NCBI GenBank assembly: GCA_902511755.1 | Contig: CABXGL010000001.1 | Span: forward strand, 1-64,000 | Direction: 5' to 3' | DNA from: an uncultured Bacteroidota bacterium | Lineage (GTDB): Bacteria; Bacteroidota; Bacteroidia; Flavobacteriales; Flavobacteriaceae | Length of the DNA stretch: 64,000 bases | Shown here: in pieces, positions 46,009 through 55,817 of the stretch | Numbering within the stretch: position 1 is the stretch's first letter | Layout of the letters: every line of letters starts with the position of its first letter | Translations under genes and position numbers: made by a program | The notes under the pieces: generated by a model | The model's input: only the letters and a program-made list of their open reading frames with translations | Told to the model about the DNA's origin: nothing | Databases searched by the model: none

Positions 46009-47821
46009 ATGAATTATATAAAGTATTTTTTTTTAATTGTAATATTTATAACATCTTGTAATAAAGATTACAATACTATTGGGATAAACTTAATCAACAA
46101 TAAGGCTTTCAATACTAGTGTAGAGGAGGTCCCGGTCTTTGTTAAAATGAAAAAAATTCCTCCATATGTTGTGAACCAGATACAAACGTTTCAATTAGGC
46201 ACATACAAAGACAATGTTTATGGCAAAAGCGAAGTTACATTTATGTCACAATTAACATTGGAGGATGTATCTCCTATCTTTGGAATTTTTAAACAAAATG
46301 ATGAAATAAATGGGATGGAAGACAATATTGCATGTATCCCTGAAGAAGAAACATTAAAGGATGTTTTTTTAGACATACCTTTCTTTACAAATGTTGACGA
46401 TGATGATAATGATGGAGTAATAAACTTATATGATGTTGATAGTACTGATCCTGAAAGTGACAGTGATGGGGATGGTTTATCAGATATAGCTGAAAAACAA
46501 ACAGGACAGAATCCATTAAATCCAGATACGGATGGAGATGGTATTTTAGATGGAGAAGATACAGAATCAAAAAATCCTGATGGTAATGCAACAGTTTATG
46601 AAATAGATTCTTTAATGGGGAATTCTACAGCAAAATTTAAACTTAAGGTAAATGAACTTGATTATTACTTAAGGGCCTATGATCCAGAATCTAATTTTGA
46701 AAGATATCAAAAGTATTATTCAAATAATGAAATCGCTTCAAATTTTACAGGAACTGTTTTGTTTGATGATGAGATAGAAATTAATTCCAAAGAATTAGTA
46801 TTTTGGAATGAAGATGATCCAGAAACTCCTGATGAGGACGAGTCAGAAGCCATAAAGGAGAGGTTAACTCCAAGAATAAGAGTTTCTTTAGATAAAGATT
46901 TCTTTCAAAAAAAAATTATTGATAATGAAGGATCACAAGATTTAGCTAATAATGAAAATTTTAAATTATTTATAAAAGGTTTAGTGATTAAAGCATATGA
47001 TTTTTCAGATCCATTGCTTATGATTTTAAATTTTGATGAAGCTGAAGTAAGACTAGTATATGGGTATCAAAAATATGATAAAAAGGATACTCCTGATGAC
47101 ACCTCAGATGATGTAGTTGAAGAATCTGAAGAGACGTATAAGTTAAACATGTCAGGATATAAAATAAATTCATTTAAAAATGATCCATATCCAGCCTCTA
47201 TATTTACTGAAGTTTACGATACAATTAATAACCCTAAATCTGTATATCTTAAGGGGGGGGGAAGGAGTGATGGCAGAAATAGAATTATTCAAGAATGATG
47301 ACGGAATAGATATTTTGGAAGAAATAAGGGCAAAACAATGGTTAGTTAATGAAGCTAATTTGTCAATGTATATAGATAAGGATATGTTGTCATCAAATGG
47401 AGGTATTATTGAGCCTTCAAGACTATATTTATATGATATAAAAAGTAAAGCACCAGTTATTGACTATTTCATTGATAACACTAGCGGACCAAAAGAATAT
47501 CAGAATAAAGTGATTCATGGAGGATTAATTGAATTGGATGAAGATGATAAAGGCTTAATGTATAAAATAAGGATAAGTGAGCATATAAAAAATGTAATAA
47601 GGAAAGACTCTACAAATGTTAGACTAGGACTAGTAGTGTCTTCTGATATCAGCAGTTCTATGAATATTGAAGTTGATACATCTGATCTTATGACTTTCAT
47701 ACCCTCTTCAACTGCTATAAATCCATTAGGTACTGTTCTTATTGGGCCAAGTCCAAGTGCAGAAAACTATAGTAAAAGAATGAGATTAAATTTATATTAT
47801 ACAGAAGTTAATAATGATTAA
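46009..47821 (+). CDS. DUF4270 surface lipoprotein with TSP3-like calcium repeats, interrupted at a G9 tract
   Basis: The gene encodes a DUF4270-family lipoprotein (signal peptide YFFLIVIFITSC, Cys about residue 15). An acidic insert at about residues 127-190 carries thrombospondin type-3-like calcium motifs (DDDDNDGVINLYDVD, DSDGDGLSDIAEKQTG, DTDGDGILDGED). The frame from 46009 stops at 47298, and the conserved C-terminal part (IRAKQWLVNEANLSMYIDKDM, SRLYLYDIKSKAP, NPLGTVLIGPSP) continues in the next frame to 47821. The frames join at a run of nine G at 47253-47261; eight G would give KGGEGVMAEIELF and a 603-residue protein. The start is ATG 46009, right after an in-frame TTG. The family's function is unknown. 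The break is either phase variation or a sequence error. Confidence 0.84.
47253..47261 (+). repeat. Homopolymeric G9 tract inside the DUF4270 gene
   Basis: Nine consecutive G lie inside coding sequence of an AT-rich genome. The tract length decides which frame is read: nine puts the 3' part out of frame and eight restores it. Such tracts are known as slipped-strand contingency sites in other bacteria; that use here is inference. Confidence 0.85.
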
Positions 47822-47823
47822 GT

Positions 47824-48741
47824 CTAATTTCTTTCACTTTCCCAGATATTTTTAAATATTCCTTTAACCCAAAAATTAATACTCTTTAGAAGTATTTTTC
47901 TTTTAGATTTAGAAAATAACCCTGAAATTAGTAACTCTATAAATTGGAGAGTAATCAATAGTAAATGATTTAAGAATTTTATTGATTTTTTGGAATGTTT
48001 TTCAAGAAAGATATGTGAAGAAACAATTACTTCAGATTTTGTGATAATTTTTATTTCATTATTTTTCCTAGATGAACCTCCATGAAAATGAGTACAGCTC
48101 CAATTATTTAGCAAAGAAACCTTTAAATTAAATTTTTTAGCTCTTTTACATAAATCCATGTCTTCATAATACATCCAGTAATTTTCATCCCATCCATTTA
48201 AGATTTCAAAATCTTTTTTTCTTATCAATACAAATGATCCAGAGATCCAATCAGGATTAGCAATTTCTTTTAAATGCATAGATCTGTAAGATCCTTTTTT
48301 AATTCTAATTAAAAATCTTATTATACCTGATAATGTCCAAAAATTTAAAAAAATTCCAAATGAATTTGTGTGATTCTGTTTTTGATCATATTGTTTTATG
48401 CCAATTATTCTATGATCAGAATGAGTATTACAATATTTGATTAAGGAAGAAATTGAATTAGATTCTAAAATTGTATCCGGATTTAAAAATAAAAACCATT
48501 TAGATGATATTAAAGAGGCCCCAATATTACATGCTTTTGCAAATCCATAATTTTTAGAATTTTCAACCCAATGAACCCAGTTATACTTTTTCCTAAAAAA
48601 TGAAATTTGATTATCCCTAGAATTATTGTCTACAACAATTACTTTAATCTTAATCTCAGATTGTTTTAAAATACTGTCAAGACATAAACTTAAATTATCC
48701 CACGTTTTATAATTAACTATAACTATGGATAGACAGTCCAT
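47824..48741 (-). CDS. Glycosyltransferase family 2
   Basis: This 305-residue protein has a GT2 GT-A domain: LSIVIVNYKTWDNLSLCLDSIL, VIVVDNNSRD, a PDT motif in LFLNPDTILES, and WDENYWMYYEDMDLCKRAKK near the acceptor site, as in rhamnosyltransferase-like WbbL relatives. Two C-terminal hydrophobic segments are weak. It probably adds a sugar to a surface polysaccharide. The start codon shares its A with the rpoN stop (TAATG), so translation is coupled to the sigma factor gene. Confidence 0.87.
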   Translation of the reverse strand: MDCLSIVIVNYKTWDNLSLCLDSILKQSEIKIKVIVVDNNSRDNQISFFRKKYNWVHWVENSKNYGFAKACNIGASLISSKWFLFLNPDTILESNSISSLIKYCNTHSDHRIIGIKQYDQKQNHTNSFGIFLNFWTLSGIIRFLIRIKKGSYRSMHLKEIANPDWISGSFVLIRKKDFEILNGWDENYWMYYEDMDLCKRAKKFNLKVSLLNNWSCTHFHGGSSRKNNEIKIITKSEVIVSSHIFLEKHSKKSIKFLNHLLLITLQFIELLISGLFSKSKRKILLKSINFWVKGIFKNIWESERN

Positions 48742-50189
48742 TATAATTTTTTTCTAAGCCTTGCTACAGGAAACCCTGTCATTTCTCTATATTTTGCGAC
48801 TGTTCTTCTTGCAATAGGATAGCCTTTTTGATTTATTATTTTGGTAAGCTGATCATCAGTTAAAGGTTTAGCCTTGTCTTCTTTTTCAATAATTTCTTTC
48901 AATTCTTTTTTGATTTCTATTGTTGAAACTTCTTTTCCTTGATCATTTGTGATGCCTTCTGAAAAAAATGATTTAATTAATTTTATTCCATATGGAGAGT
49001 CTACATATTTACTGTTAGCTACCCTTGAAACAGTTGAAATATCCATTCCAATCTTTTCAGCGATATCTTTTAAAATCATAGGCTTTAAATTACTTTCATC
49101 ACCTGATAAAAAGTAATTTTTTTGAAAATCCATAATGGCTTTCATTGTTAATAATAGAGTTTGATTTCTTTGATTAATTGCATCTATAAACCATTTAGCA
49201 GCATCCAATTTTTGTTTAATAAAGACTACAGCTTCTTTCTGTGATTTAGATACTTTTTTTGATTCCTGGTATCCTGACAACATGTTTTTATATTCATTGG
49301 AAACATACAAGTCTGGAGCATTTCTTGAATTTAAAGTTAGATTTAATTTATTGTCAATTATTTCAATAGTAAAATCAGGAATTATTGTTGAATTTATCTT
49401 TGTTGATTCTGAAAATGCGGACCCAGGTTTAGGGTTTAGTTTTTCAATTTCTTTAATTGCATTTTTTAATTCATTTTCAGAAATCCCAAGTTTTAGAATA
49501 ATTTTTTTATAATGTTTTTTAGTAAACATATCAAAATTATCCTCAATAATTTTAATAGCAGTATTAATATTAGCTGATGAATTCTTTCTTTTTAGTTGGA
49601 TAGTCAAGCATTCTTTTAGGTTTTTAGACCCTACGCCCGGGGGGTCTAGTAAATGAATAGTTTTAAGTATTTTTTTAACTGAATCAAGATCAGTATAAAT
49701 ACCCATTGTAAAGACCAAATCATCAATAATATCTAGCAAATCTCTTCTTAAATATCCAGTTTGATCAATACTCCCAACTAAAAAATTTGCAATTTCAGAA
49801 TCAGTTTTTTCAAATGAAAAAGTTTGGATTTGATTTTTTAAAAATTGATTAAAGCTAACACCGGAAACAAAAGGCATATTTTTTTCATCATCATCAGCAC
49901 TATGGTTATTGGATTTCAACTTATAATCAGGAATATCATCATCACTTAGATAATCCTCAACATTAATTTCATCATCATTTGAATTCTCATCATTTTCATT
50001 ATAATCGTTAGATTCATCAAATGAATTTTCATCACTTTCTTTGCCTGCTTCTAAGGCAGGATTTTCTTCTATCTCTCTTGATAATCGCTGTTCAAGTTCT
50101 TGCAAAGGCAATTGAATTAATTTCATCAATTGAATTTGCTGAGGAGATAATTTTTGAGATAATTTTAATTGTAAACGTTGATTAAGCAT
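48741..50189 (-). CDS. rpoN: RNA polymerase sigma-54 factor
   Basis: This 482-residue sigma factor has the Gln/Leu-rich region I (QLKLSQKLSPQQIQLMKLIQLPLQELEQRL), a strongly acidic region II (about residues 50-105), the core-binding and helix-turn-helix regions, and the RpoN box ARRTVAKYRE near the C-terminus. It directs transcription that needs AAA+ enhancer-binding proteins. None of those activators are in the window. It lies 52 bp downstream of asnS. Confidence 0.95.
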   Translation of the reverse strand: MLNQRLQLKLSQKLSPQQIQLMKLIQLPLQELEQRLSREIEENPALEAGKESDENSFDESNDYNENDENSNDDEINVEDYLSDDDIPDYKLKSNNHSADDDEKNMPFVSGVSFNQFLKNQIQTFSFEKTDSEIANFLVGSIDQTGYLRRDLLDIIDDLVFTMGIYTDLDSVKKILKTIHLLDPPGVGSKNLKECLTIQLKRKNSSANINTAIKIIEDNFDMFTKKHYKKIILKLGISENELKNAIKEIEKLNPKPGSAFSESTKINSTIIPDFTIEIIDNKLNLTLNSRNAPDLYVSNEYKNMLSGYQESKKVSKSQKEAVVFIKQKLDAAKWFIDAINQRNQTLLLTMKAIMDFQKNYFLSGDESNLKPMILKDIAEKIGMDISTVSRVANSKYVDSPYGIKLIKSFFSEGITNDQGKEVSTIEIKKELKEIIEKEDKAKPLTDDQLTKIINQKGYPIARRTVAKYREMTGFPVARLRKKL

Positions 50190-50241
50190 TGAAATTTAAT
50201 TCAAATAAAAATACGAAAACACTTTGAAAGGAAGAGATATT

Positions 50242-51660
50242 TTAAAACTCAGCACTTTTAGGCGTTCTTGGAAATGGAATTACGTCTCTAATGTTTGACA
50301 TTCCTGTCGCAAATAGGATTAACCTTTCTAAACCAAGACCAAACCCACTATGTTTTACAGTCCCATATTTTCTTAAATCTAGATACCACCATAATTCCTT
50401 CTCTTCAATTTTTAATTCTTTTATACGAGATTTTAAAACATCAAGCCTTTCCTCCCTTTGAGAACCACCAACTATTTCTCCTATCCCTGGGAAAAGTATA
50501 TCCATAGCTTTGACTGTTTTTTTATCTTCATTCATTCTCATATAAAAAGCCTTAATTTTTGCAGGATAATCATATATGATTACAGGTTTTTTAAAGTGCT
50601 TTTCAACTAAGAAGCGTTCATGTTCGCTTTGCAGATCAACTCCCCATTCTAAAATTGGGAATTTAAACTTTTTCTTTTTATTTGGTTTAGAATTTTTTAA
50701 TATTTTAAATGCTTCAGAATAGGTTATCCTTTTAAAATTATTTTTTATAACAATATTTAATCTGTCCAATAAATTAAGTTCATTTCTTTCATTCATTGGC
50801 TTAGTTTTATCTTCATCTATTAGTCTTTGATTTAAAAAATCAAGATCTTTTTTACACTCATTTATTAGATCTTTTATAATAAACTTTATAAAATCCTCTG
50901 CTAGATCCATATTATCTTTAAGATCATAGAATGCCATTTCCGGTTCAATCATCCAAAATTCTGCTAAATGCCTTGAAGTATTGGAATTTTCTGCTCTAAA
51001 CGTTGGGCCAAAAGTATATACTTTACCAAGTCCCATCGCTAAACTTTCTGCTTCAAGTTGGCCTGATACTGTTAAGTTAGTTTCTTTCCCAAAAAAATCT
51101 TCGTTAAAATTAACTTCATTTTTTTTATTTAAATCCAATGTGGTTACTTTAAACATTTCACCAGCGCCTTCTGCATCACTTCCAGTAATAATAGGGGTAT
51201 TAACATAAAAAAACCCTTTTTCTTTAAAATACTTATGAATTGCAAAGGACAAGTTAGAACGTACTCTCATTACAGAACTAAACGTATTAGTTCTTACCCT
51301 AAGGTGAGCATTTTCTCTTAAAAATTCTAACGAATGTTTTTTTGGTTGAATTGGATAAGAATTCATGTCACATTCACCAAGAATAGTAATCTTTTCTACT
51401 TTAATTTCTGATTTTTGACCTTTACCTTTACTTTCAACTAATAAACCTTCAATTTTCATTGAAGTTCCAGTATTTATTTTTGAAAGAGTTTCGGAGCTTG
51501 TATTTTTAAAATCAACTACACATTGAATGTTTTCATAGGAGGATCCGTCATTTAAAGAAATAAACCTATTTGCTCTAAAGGTTTTTACCCATCCTTCTAT
51601 TACAACCTTTTGAGATTTTGGATTTGTTTTTAGTAAGCTGTTAACTGTAAAATTATTCAT
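50242..51660 (-). CDS. asnS: Asparaginyl-tRNA synthetase
   Basis: This 472-residue class IIb synthetase has an N-terminal OB-fold anticodon-binding domain (VVIEGWVKTFRANRFISLNDGS), motif 2 FGPTFRAENSNTSRHLAEF and motif 3 GFGLGLERLILFATG, ending IRDVIPFPRTP. The order and lengths match AsnRS rather than AspRS. It is 14 bp downstream of frr on the same strand. Confidence 0.95.
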   Translation of the reverse strand: MNNFTVNSLLKTNPKSQKVVIEGWVKTFRANRFISLNDGSSYENIQCVVDFKNTSSETLSKINTGTSMKIEGLLVESKGKGQKSEIKVEKITILGECDMNSYPIQPKKHSLEFLRENAHLRVRTNTFSSVMRVRSNLSFAIHKYFKEKGFFYVNTPIITGSDAEGAGEMFKVTTLDLNKKNEVNFNEDFFGKETNLTVSGQLEAESLAMGLGKVYTFGPTFRAENSNTSRHLAEFWMIEPEMAFYDLKDNMDLAEDFIKFIIKDLINECKKDLDFLNQRLIDEDKTKPMNERNELNLLDRLNIVIKNNFKRITYSEAFKILKNSKPNKKKKFKFPILEWGVDLQSEHERFLVEKHFKKPVIIYDYPAKIKAFYMRMNEDKKTVKAMDILFPGIGEIVGGSQREERLDVLKSRIKELKIEEKELWWYLDLRKYGTVKHSGFGLGLERLILFATGMSNIRDVIPFPRTPKSAEF

Positions 51661-51674
51661 TTTATGATCTAAAA

Positions 51675-52226
51675 TTAAACAGAGAGAATTTCCTTTTCTT
51701 TAACAGAATAAATTTTATCTACTTGTTTAATAAATTCATTAGTTAAATTTTGAATGTCATCCTCAGAAATTGCCTTTTGATCAGTAGATATATCAATTTT
51801 CTTTATATCATTATTAGCTTCTTTTCTTGAATTTCTGATACTTATTTTAGCTTTTTCAATTTCTGACTTGGCTATTTTAACCAATTCTTTTCTTCTTTCT
51901 TCAGTTAATGGAGGGATTGTGATTATAACAGATTCTCCATTATTCATAGGATTAAATCCTAAATTTGCGATCATTATTGCTTTTTCTATATCTGGCAATT
52001 TATCTTTTTCCCAAGGCTGTATGGATATGGTTTGAGCATCTGGAGTATTGACATTAGCAATTTGAGATAAAGGAGTCATTGATCCATAGTAATCTAACCT
52101 AATACTTGAGAGCATTGAAGGATTTGCTTTCCCAGCTCTTATATTTATTAACTCTTTTTCTAAATGATTAATAGAATTTAACATCGATTCTTTACAAGCT
52201 TCAATAATGAATTCCATTTCTTCCAC
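51675..52226 (-). CDS. frr: Ribosome recycling factor
   Basis: This 183-residue protein releases ribosomes after termination together with EF-G. Conserved stretches IRAGKANPSML, YYGSMTPLSQIANVNTPDAQTI and PPLTEERRKELVKIAKSEIEKAKISIRN are present. GTG at 52226 is taken as start since relatives begin with a short acidic leader of the same length; ATG at 52217 is an alternative that would shorten it by three residues. It lies 6 bp from pyrH. Confidence 0.94.
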   Translation of the reverse strand: MEEMEFIIEACKESMLNSINHLEKELINIRAGKANPSMLSSIRLDYYGSMTPLSQIANVNTPDAQTISIQPWEKDKLPDIEKAIMIANLGFNPMNNGESVIITIPPLTEERRKELVKIAKSEIEKAKISIRNSRKEANNDIKKIDISTDQKAISEDDIQNLTNEFIKQVDKIYSVKEKEILSV

Positions 52227-52232
52227 GTTTGT

Positions 52233-52943
<711 letters not shown>

Positions 52944-53009
52944 TTATTAAAGTAAATATAATCAATGATTTTATAATAATTATTATGAATAAAATAGTTT
53001 AGTATCGTG

Positions 53010-53834
53010 TTAAACTAAAGCAACTCTTTTAAATCCAGTAATTTTTAAATCTGAATGTATTGACTTAACATATGCAGATACGCTTAGCTTATTATCCTTT
53101 ATAAAATCTTGATTTACTAATGTATTATCTTTAAAAAATCTTTTGAGCTTTCCTTTAGCTATATTATCAAGCATAGCTTCGGGTTTACCTTCTTGCCTTA
53201 GCTGATCTTTAGCAATTTCTATTTCTTTATCAATTGTTTGCTGGTCTATACCGCTTTCATCTAAAGCGATAGGATTCATGGCAGCTGCTTGCATTGCAAT
53301 GTTTTTTGAGATTTCTTCAATTCCATCAATTGATGAGGAAAATCCAGATAGGGTGGCTATTTTATTGCCAGCATGTATGTATTTCCCAACATATGCAGCA
53401 GATAATTTTTCAAAACTTCCTATAATCAATTTTTCTCCTATAACCCCTGTCTGTTCAATAAGTTTTTCACCTATAGTCATTGAATCAATGGGAGATTTTA
53501 AAAATTCTTCTAATGAGTTATAGTTTAAACCTAGCTCAGCTAACTGATTTGCCAATGCAACAAAACTTTCATTTTTGGCAACAAAATCTGTTTCACAATT
53601 CAAAGAAATGATAACTCCATTTAAACAATTAGAATCTACTTTAGCAATCACTGCACCCTCAGAAGAATCTCTGTCCGCTCTTTTAGCTGCTACTTTTTGA
53701 CCTTTTTTTCTTAAAATTTCAATTGCAATATCAAAATCACCATTGGATTCAACTAATGCATTTTTACAATCCATAATGCCTGCTCCAGACATTTTCCTTA
53801 GATTATTTACTTCAGATGCAGTTATTTTTCCCAT
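53010..53834 (-). CDS. tsf: Elongation factor Ts
   Basis: This 274-residue protein exchanges GDP for GTP on EF-Tu. The start at 53834 gives MGKITASEVNNLRKMSGAGIMDCKNAL, which is the family N-terminus; the frame extends 19 codons further into rpsB but that part is not EF-Ts-like. ISLNCETDFVAKNESF is the conserved EF-Tu contact. It begins 4 bp after the rpsB stop. Confidence 0.95.
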   Translation of the reverse strand: MGKITASEVNNLRKMSGAGIMDCKNALVESNGDFDIAIEILRKKGQKVAAKRADRDSSEGAVIAKVDSNCLNGVIISLNCETDFVAKNESFVALANQLAELGLNYNSLEEFLKSPIDSMTIGEKLIEQTGVIGEKLIIGSFEKLSAAYVGKYIHAGNKIATLSGFSSSIDGIEEISKNIAMQAAAMNPIALDESGIDQQTIDKEIEIAKDQLRQEGKPEAMLDNIAKGKLKRFFKDNTLVNQDFIKDNKLSVSAYVKSIHSDLKITGFKRVALV

Positions 53835-53838
53835 CTTT

Positions 53839-54720
53839 TTATTTCTCTTTTTTAGTTGTAGTTTTTTTTCTAACTCTTTTCTTTTTTTCAACAGATTTTT
53901 CTACGGCTACATTGCTAGAGTCATTTTTAGATGCATTATCAGAACTTGAATCTTTATCATCTTTCTTTTCCTTTTCTTCTTTTGTCTTTTTTTCCTCTTT
54001 TTCTTCAATTATTTGCTTTATTTCTTTTTCCTTTTGCCTTTCAGATAAACCATCTTTAATAGCTAGAGTAATATGACTTAAAATTAAATTAATTGATTTA
54101 GATGCATCATCATTTGATGGAATTGCATAATCTACTTCTCTTGGGTCACAATTCGTATCAACCATAGCAAAAATTGGAATGTTTAATTTTTGAGCTTCTC
54201 TTATTGCAATATTTTCTCTTCTTATATCTACTACAAATAATGCTCCTGGAAGACGAGTCATATCAGTAATAGAGCCTAAGTTTTTTTCTAATTTTTCCCT
54301 TAACCTATCTATTTGAAGTTTTTCTTTTTTAGAAAGGGATTCAAATGTACCGTCTTCTTTAGATCTATCTATAGCAGACATTTTTTTAACCGCTTTTCTA
54401 ATAGTAACAAAATTAGTTAACATACCTCCAGGCCATCTTTCAGTAATATATGGCATTTTTACTTCTTTAGCTGAATTGGATACTATTTCTTTGGCTTGTT
54501 TTTTAGTAGCAACAAATAGAATTTTTCTTCCAGAAGAAGCAATCTTATTTAAAGCCTGAGCACATTCTTCAAGCTTAGATACAGTTTTGTAAAGGTTAAT
54601 AATGTGAATTCCATTTTTCTCCAATAATATATAAGGAGCCATATTAGGATTCCACTTTCTAGTAAGATGTCCGAAATGAACACCTGCCTCTAATAGAGGC
54701 TTAATTTCAATTTTTGTCAT
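53839..54720 (-). CDS. rpsB: 30S ribosomal protein S2 with long charged tail
   Basis: This 293-residue protein is S2: LEAGVHFGHLTRKWNPNMAPYI, KKQAKEIVSNSAKEVKMPYITERWPGGMLTNFVTIRKA and FAMVDTNCDPREVDYAIPSNDDASKSI are signatures. The last 70 residues form a low-complexity Glu/Lys/Ser tail, so the protein is longer than the usual 230-260 residues. The gene is 153 bp downstream of rpsI. Confidence 0.95.
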   Translation of the reverse strand: MTKIEIKPLLEAGVHFGHLTRKWNPNMAPYILLEKNGIHIINLYKTVSKLEECAQALNKIASSGRKILFVATKKQAKEIVSNSAKEVKMPYITERWPGGMLTNFVTIRKAVKKMSAIDRSKEDGTFESLSKKEKLQIDRLREKLEKNLGSITDMTRLPGALFVVDIRRENIAIREAQKLNIPIFAMVDTNCDPREVDYAIPSNDDASKSINLILSHITLAIKDGLSERQKEKEIKQIIEEKEEKKTKEEKEKKDDKDSSSDNASKNDSSNVAVEKSVEKKKRVRKKTTTKKEK

Positions 54721-54873
54721 TTTTTTTAGTTTACGTTCCGTACGATTAGCAATAAACTTATGATTGTAAAATCTTATTTATTTAGATGCTAAACTAATTT
54801 TCGCATTGCGAAATACGACAACAGGTTTTCAATATTTATATGAACTTAAATTCCTTCAAAAAGAAAAGTATAA
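54721..54873. promoter_or_regulatory. Spacer between rpsI and rpsB with a small inverted repeat
   Basis: This 153-bp gap between the two ribosomal genes holds a perfect hairpin TTTCGCA-T-TGCGAAA at 54798-54812 with no T run beside it. It may be an untranslated leader of rpsB. No known leader family was recognised. Confidence 0.3.
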
Positions 54874-55260
54874 TTACCTTTTCGAGAATTGGAATTTCTT
54901 TCTTGCTTTCTTTTGCCCAAATTTTTTCCTTTCAACCATCCTTGGGTCACGCGTTAATAATCCTTCTTTTTTTAACACAGGACGATATTCTTCATCAACT
55001 TCACATAGGGCTCTAGAAATAGCCAGTCTTATGGATTCTGCTTGGCCATTTATTCCCCCTCCATAAACATTTACTTTGACATTAAATGTTGATAAATTAT
55101 CTGTTAATTCAAGAGGTTTTTTTATTTTGGATTGTAATATTGCAGTTGGAAAATATTCTTCTAAACTTTTGCCATTTATTGTATGATTTTGATCACCTTT
55201 TGACATGTATATTCTCGCAACTGAAGTTTTTCTTCTTCCTATTTTGTGAATTACTTCCAT
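54874..55260 (-). CDS. rpsI: 30S ribosomal protein S9
   Basis: This 128-residue protein has the S9 features IGRRKTSVARIYM, NVYGGGINGQAESIRLAISRAL and the basic C-terminal QFSKR that contacts the P-site tRNA. It lies 3 bp after rplM, the standard pair. Confidence 0.96.
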   Translation of the reverse strand: MEVIHKIGRRKTSVARIYMSKGDQNHTINGKSLEEYFPTAILQSKIKKPLELTDNLSTFNVKVNVYGGGINGQAESIRLAISRALCEVDEEYRPVLKKEGLLTRDPRMVERKKFGQKKARKKFQFSKR

Positions 55261-55263
55261 AAA

Positions 55264-55719
55264 TTATTTTAATTCTTTTAAATTAATAGATATAGGATTT
55301 TGACCTTCTTGTTTATGATTTTCCCCAACATAAACTTTTAGGTTTCTAAAAAGTTGAGCGCCCAATTTATTCTTTGGCAACATCCCTTTGACAGATTTTT
55401 CAATTAATCTTGTCGGATCTTTATCAAATAATTCCTTAGCAGTTAAAGATTTTTGACCACCGGGATATCCAGTATACCTTATGTATTCCTTGTTTTCCCA
55501 CTTATTTCCAGACAAATTTATTTTTTCAGCATTTATAACTATGACATTGTCACCACAATCAACATGAGGAGTAAAGCTAGGTTTATATTTCCCCCTTAAA
55601 ATTTTAGCAATCTTAGAGGACATTCTCCCTAAAGTTTGTTCAGAGGCATCAACTAGAACCCATTTTTTGTCAACAGTGCCCTGGTTAGCTGATATTGTCT
55701 TGTATGTTAATGAATCCAA
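55264..55719 (-). CDS. rplM: 50S ribosomal protein L13
   Basis: This 151-residue protein is L13: KKWVLVDASEQTLGRMSSKIAKILRGK, HVDCGDNVIVINAEKI and RNLKVYVGENHKQEGQNP. No ATG is available in the 5' part. The TTG at 55719 (giving [M]DSLTYKTISANQ, the same length as relatives) is chosen. An alternative TTG at 55770 overlaps the promoter -7 element described below and is therefore ruled out as the main start. Confidence 0.93.
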   Translation of the reverse strand: MDSLTYKTISANQGTVDKKWVLVDASEQTLGRMSSKIAKILRGKYKPSFTPHVDCGDNVIVINAEKINLSGNKWENKEYIRYTGYPGGQKSLTAKELFDKDPTRLIEKSVKGMLPKNKLGAQLFRNLKVYVGENHKQEGQNPISINLKELK

Positions 55720-55767
55720 AATATTTTTTTCTATTAAGAGAATTTTTCTCCCTCTTTTATTGGCCTG

Positions 55768-55798
55768 CAAATCTACAATAATAAATGAAATCTACAAA
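55768..55798 (-). promoter_or_regulatory. Promoter of rplM-rpsI
   Basis: Read on the minus strand, TTTG (55798-55795), a 19-nt spacer and TAGATTTG (55775-55768) match both boxes of the Bacteroidota promoter. The message would start near 55762, about 43 nt before the rplM TTG start. Confidence 0.6.
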
Positions 55799-55817
55799 TG
55801 CAGAATTAATAAAAAAA

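Noticed and set aside
46380-46600. Histidine-rich minus-strand open frame in the DUF4270 gene
   Set aside because: It is the mirror of the Asp-rich calcium repeat coding sequence and has no support as a gene.
53835-53891. Extended EF-Ts N-terminus
   Set aside because: The extra residues lie within rpsB and are unlike EF-Ts.
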